From Rhodopirellula sp. (GTDB lineage: Bacteria > Planctomycetota > Planctomycetia > Pirellulales > Pirellulaceae): DNA of 64,000 nucleotides. The translations under genes were made by a program, and so were the position numbers. Below are positions 62,643 to 64,000 of this stretch, piece after piece; positions within the stretch are counted from its first letter, which is position 1, and each line of letters begins with the position of its first letter. The notes below the pieces were generated by a model. The model was given only the letters and a program-made list of their open reading frames with translations, searched no databases and was not told the origin of the DNA. The DNA is taken from NCBI GenBank assembly GCA_002701385.1, contig NZVD01000082.1:1-64000 (forward strand). Reading direction: 5' to 3'.

Positions 62643-64000
62643 TCAGGAGTTGGAAAGCAGCTTTTGGAGTTCAGGCCAACTTAGTGTGTTGGCAACGTGG
62701 GCAGCGGTTAAACCTCCTCGTCGAGCTTGTTTAATGCCGTAGGGTAGGACATCCAGTCCGGAGATCTTATGGGCATCACTATTGATGACAATAGGTATTC
62801 CGCGTTCGCGGGCCATGGCACAATGCACGTCGTGTAAATCTAAGCGAACTGGGTTCGCATTGAGTTCCAGTAATTTCCCATTTTCCTTAGCGGCCTGAAA
62901 CACAGCCTCTATATCCACTTCATACGCTTCACGGCGATTGATGAGCCGGCCTGTCGGGTGAGCGATTATATCCACATGTGGATTTTCCAGGGCGTTGGTT
63001 ATCCGATCAGTGATTTGTTGACGGGGCTGTTTTTGGCCGAAGTGAACGGAAGCGATCACCCAGTCAGCCTGAGCTAAAACTTCGTCGGGCAAATCCATCG
63101 GTCCTGATTCCAGAATGTCGCACTCGATTCCTTTAAGTATTAGAAAGTTGTCATCCCTGGCGGCATTGATCGCGTCGATCTCTTTCCATTGGGCAAGCAA
63201 CCGTTCAGCGTCCAGTCCATTGGCCACGGAAACACGCTGAGAGTGATCGGTGATTGCGATGTACTTTAGTCCTCGAGCCTGCGCTGCGTCAGCCATCTCT
63301 TCGATAGAGGCTTTCCCATCCGTTGCTGTGGTATGCATGTGAAGGTCGCCTTGGATTTGGGCGAGCTCAATCAAATCCGGCAACGCATTCTGAGCTGCCC
63401 AGTCAAATTCAGTTCTTGCTTCACGTAATTCAGGAGCAAAGCAGGGCATACCTAGTGCCTCGTAGACCTCGGATTCGGTTGCCCCGGCAATATACGTTTC
63501 GGAATCGCCATCTACTTGAAAGACGCCGTACTCATTGATTTTCATGCCCAATTGTTTGGCACGACCGCGGACTTCGACGTTGTGATCTTTTGAGCCGGTG
63601 AAGTACTGGAGAGCAGCTCCGAAGGCATCAGCTTCAACGACTCGCAGGTCGACTTGAAAACTGTTGCCGACTCGAATCGACATCTTAGTGTCCCCCTGAA
63701 CAATGATCTGTTCTAAATCGGGGTAGTTACCAAAATGAGCCATGACGGAAGCAGGGTCCTGTGAGACGACCAAAATGTCGAGGTCACCAACGGTTTCACG
63801 TCCGCGACGGTAGCTCCCGGCAAATTCTAATTGTCCGATCGATTCGCATTGATTCAGATGGCTAGCCAAAGAACTGGCAAGCTGATCTGCTTCAGACCAA
63901 TAAATTCGTTCATTGGCTGCCGTTGCAATCGCCATGCCTTCCAGAATGCTTTGTTCAGTCTTGGCAGCAAATCCTTTTAGCTTTTGAACTTCGCCGGCTT
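62643..64000 (-). CDS. polX: Family X DNA polymerase with PHP domain (PolX), 5' end cut off by the window
   Basis: Gap-filling repair polymerase with a C-terminal PHP phosphoesterase that gives 3'-5' exonuclease activity. The frame continues past 63935 to the window edge (reading KLKGFAAKTEQSILEG, part of the helix-hairpin-helix region), so the ATG at 63935 is internal. The polymerase catalytic motif is GSYRRGRETVGDLDILV, with the Asp pair. The PHP domain begins at GDLHMHTTATDGKASIEEM and includes ITDHSQR, ECDILESG, IASVHFGQ, DIIAHPTGR and VINSDAHK. The N-terminal 100 or so residues lie outside the window. Confidence 0.94.
   Translation of the reverse strand, partial: AGEVQKLKGFAAKTEQSILEGMAIATAANERIYWSEADQLASSLASHLNQCESIGQLEFAGSYRRGRETVGDLDILVVSQDPASVMAHFGNYPDLEQIIVQGDTKMSIRVGNSFQVDLRVVEADAFGAALQYFTGSKDHNVEVRGRAKQLGMKINEYGVFQVDGDSETYIAGATESEVYEALGMPCFAPELREARTEFDWAAQNALPDLIELAQIQGDLHMHTTATDGKASIEEMADAAQARGLKYIAITDHSQRVSVANGLDAERLLAQWKEIDAINAARDDNFLILKGIECDILESGPMDLPDEVLAQADWVIASVHFGQKQPRQQITDRITNALENPHVDIIAHPTGRLINRREAYEVDIEAVFQAAKENGKLLELNANPVRLDLHDVHCAMARERGIPIVINSDAHKISGLDVLPYGIKQARRGGLTAAHVANTLSWPELQKLLSNS

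Overview
The window looks like chromosomal DNA of a planctomycete (phylum Planctomycetota), probably free-living and aquatic. I infer this from the gene content. There is a very large PVC-type dehydrogenase with HEAT repeats and a C-terminal cytochrome c motif (43813-47310), a DUF6807 'PmoA-like' secreted protein, a Tat-exported sugar phosphate isomerase/epimerase, a multi-zinc-ribbon membrane protein, and a BamD-like plus LptE-like outer-membrane lipoprotein pair. Base composition looks close to half GC by eye. Nearly everything is chromosomal core; I see no prophage, transposase, integrase or CRISPR array.

Layout. 1-1198 is the 3' part of der. 1264-5625 is a three-gene unit (UbiA-type DPPR synthase, DprE1-like oxidase, GT-C glycosyltransferase) resembling the mycobacterial decaprenyl-phospho-arabinose pathway. 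5662-10752 on the minus strand holds two SDR dehydrogenases, a tandem parvulin-type chaperone and a quinone oxidoreductase. A phosphohexomutase (10998) converges on a zinc-ribbon membrane protein. 14994-18507 (minus) is the translation block rpsB-tsf-pyrH-frr. 19048-22357 (plus) has purA, uppS and cdsA. 22619-31654 (plus) is a long gene train: phoH, a 7TM-HD hydrolase, ybeY, a CorC/CNNM protein, recO, bamD-like, lptE-like and folP. 31796-43810 has proA, an orphan FliM-like protein, cstA (minus), trxB, an Nramp-like transporter, asnS, carA, a small membrane protein and an aminotransferase. 43813-49830 has the large dehydrogenase, a small secreted protein, tRNA-Pro and parAB. Four parS sites in two pairs flank ahcY (50480-51790). 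51939-60201 has a DUF1015 protein, trpF (minus), an ExeA-like ATPase, an epimerase, a polyprenyl-phosphate mannose synthase-like GT2, the DUF6807 protein and acs. The right end has a lipoprotein, a Cys-rich secreted protein behind a structured leader, a sugar isomerase and the 3' part of polX.

How the genes fit together. Polyprenyl-phosphate chemistry recurs: uppS makes the lipid carrier, the UbiA/DprE1 pair would build a polyprenyl-phospho-pentofuranose, the GT-C protein would transfer it, and the GT2 at 56047 would make a polyprenyl-phospho-hexose. This suggests lipid-linked donors for envelope or exported glycans. BamD/LptE homologues imply a true outer membrane. parAB with clustered parS marks a centromere-like segregation locus, often near the origin, although I found no dnaA or clear oriC here.

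The most interesting items are the DPA-like cassette (with the benzothiazinone-target cysteine replaced by alanine), the parS pairs around ahcY, a dispersed hairpin repeat family, an Nramp-like protein lacking the metal-binding motifs, an orphan FliM-like protein, and mutually exclusive hairpins upstream of the Cys-rich protein gene. All calls come from reading the sequence and remembered family motifs; no searches were run.
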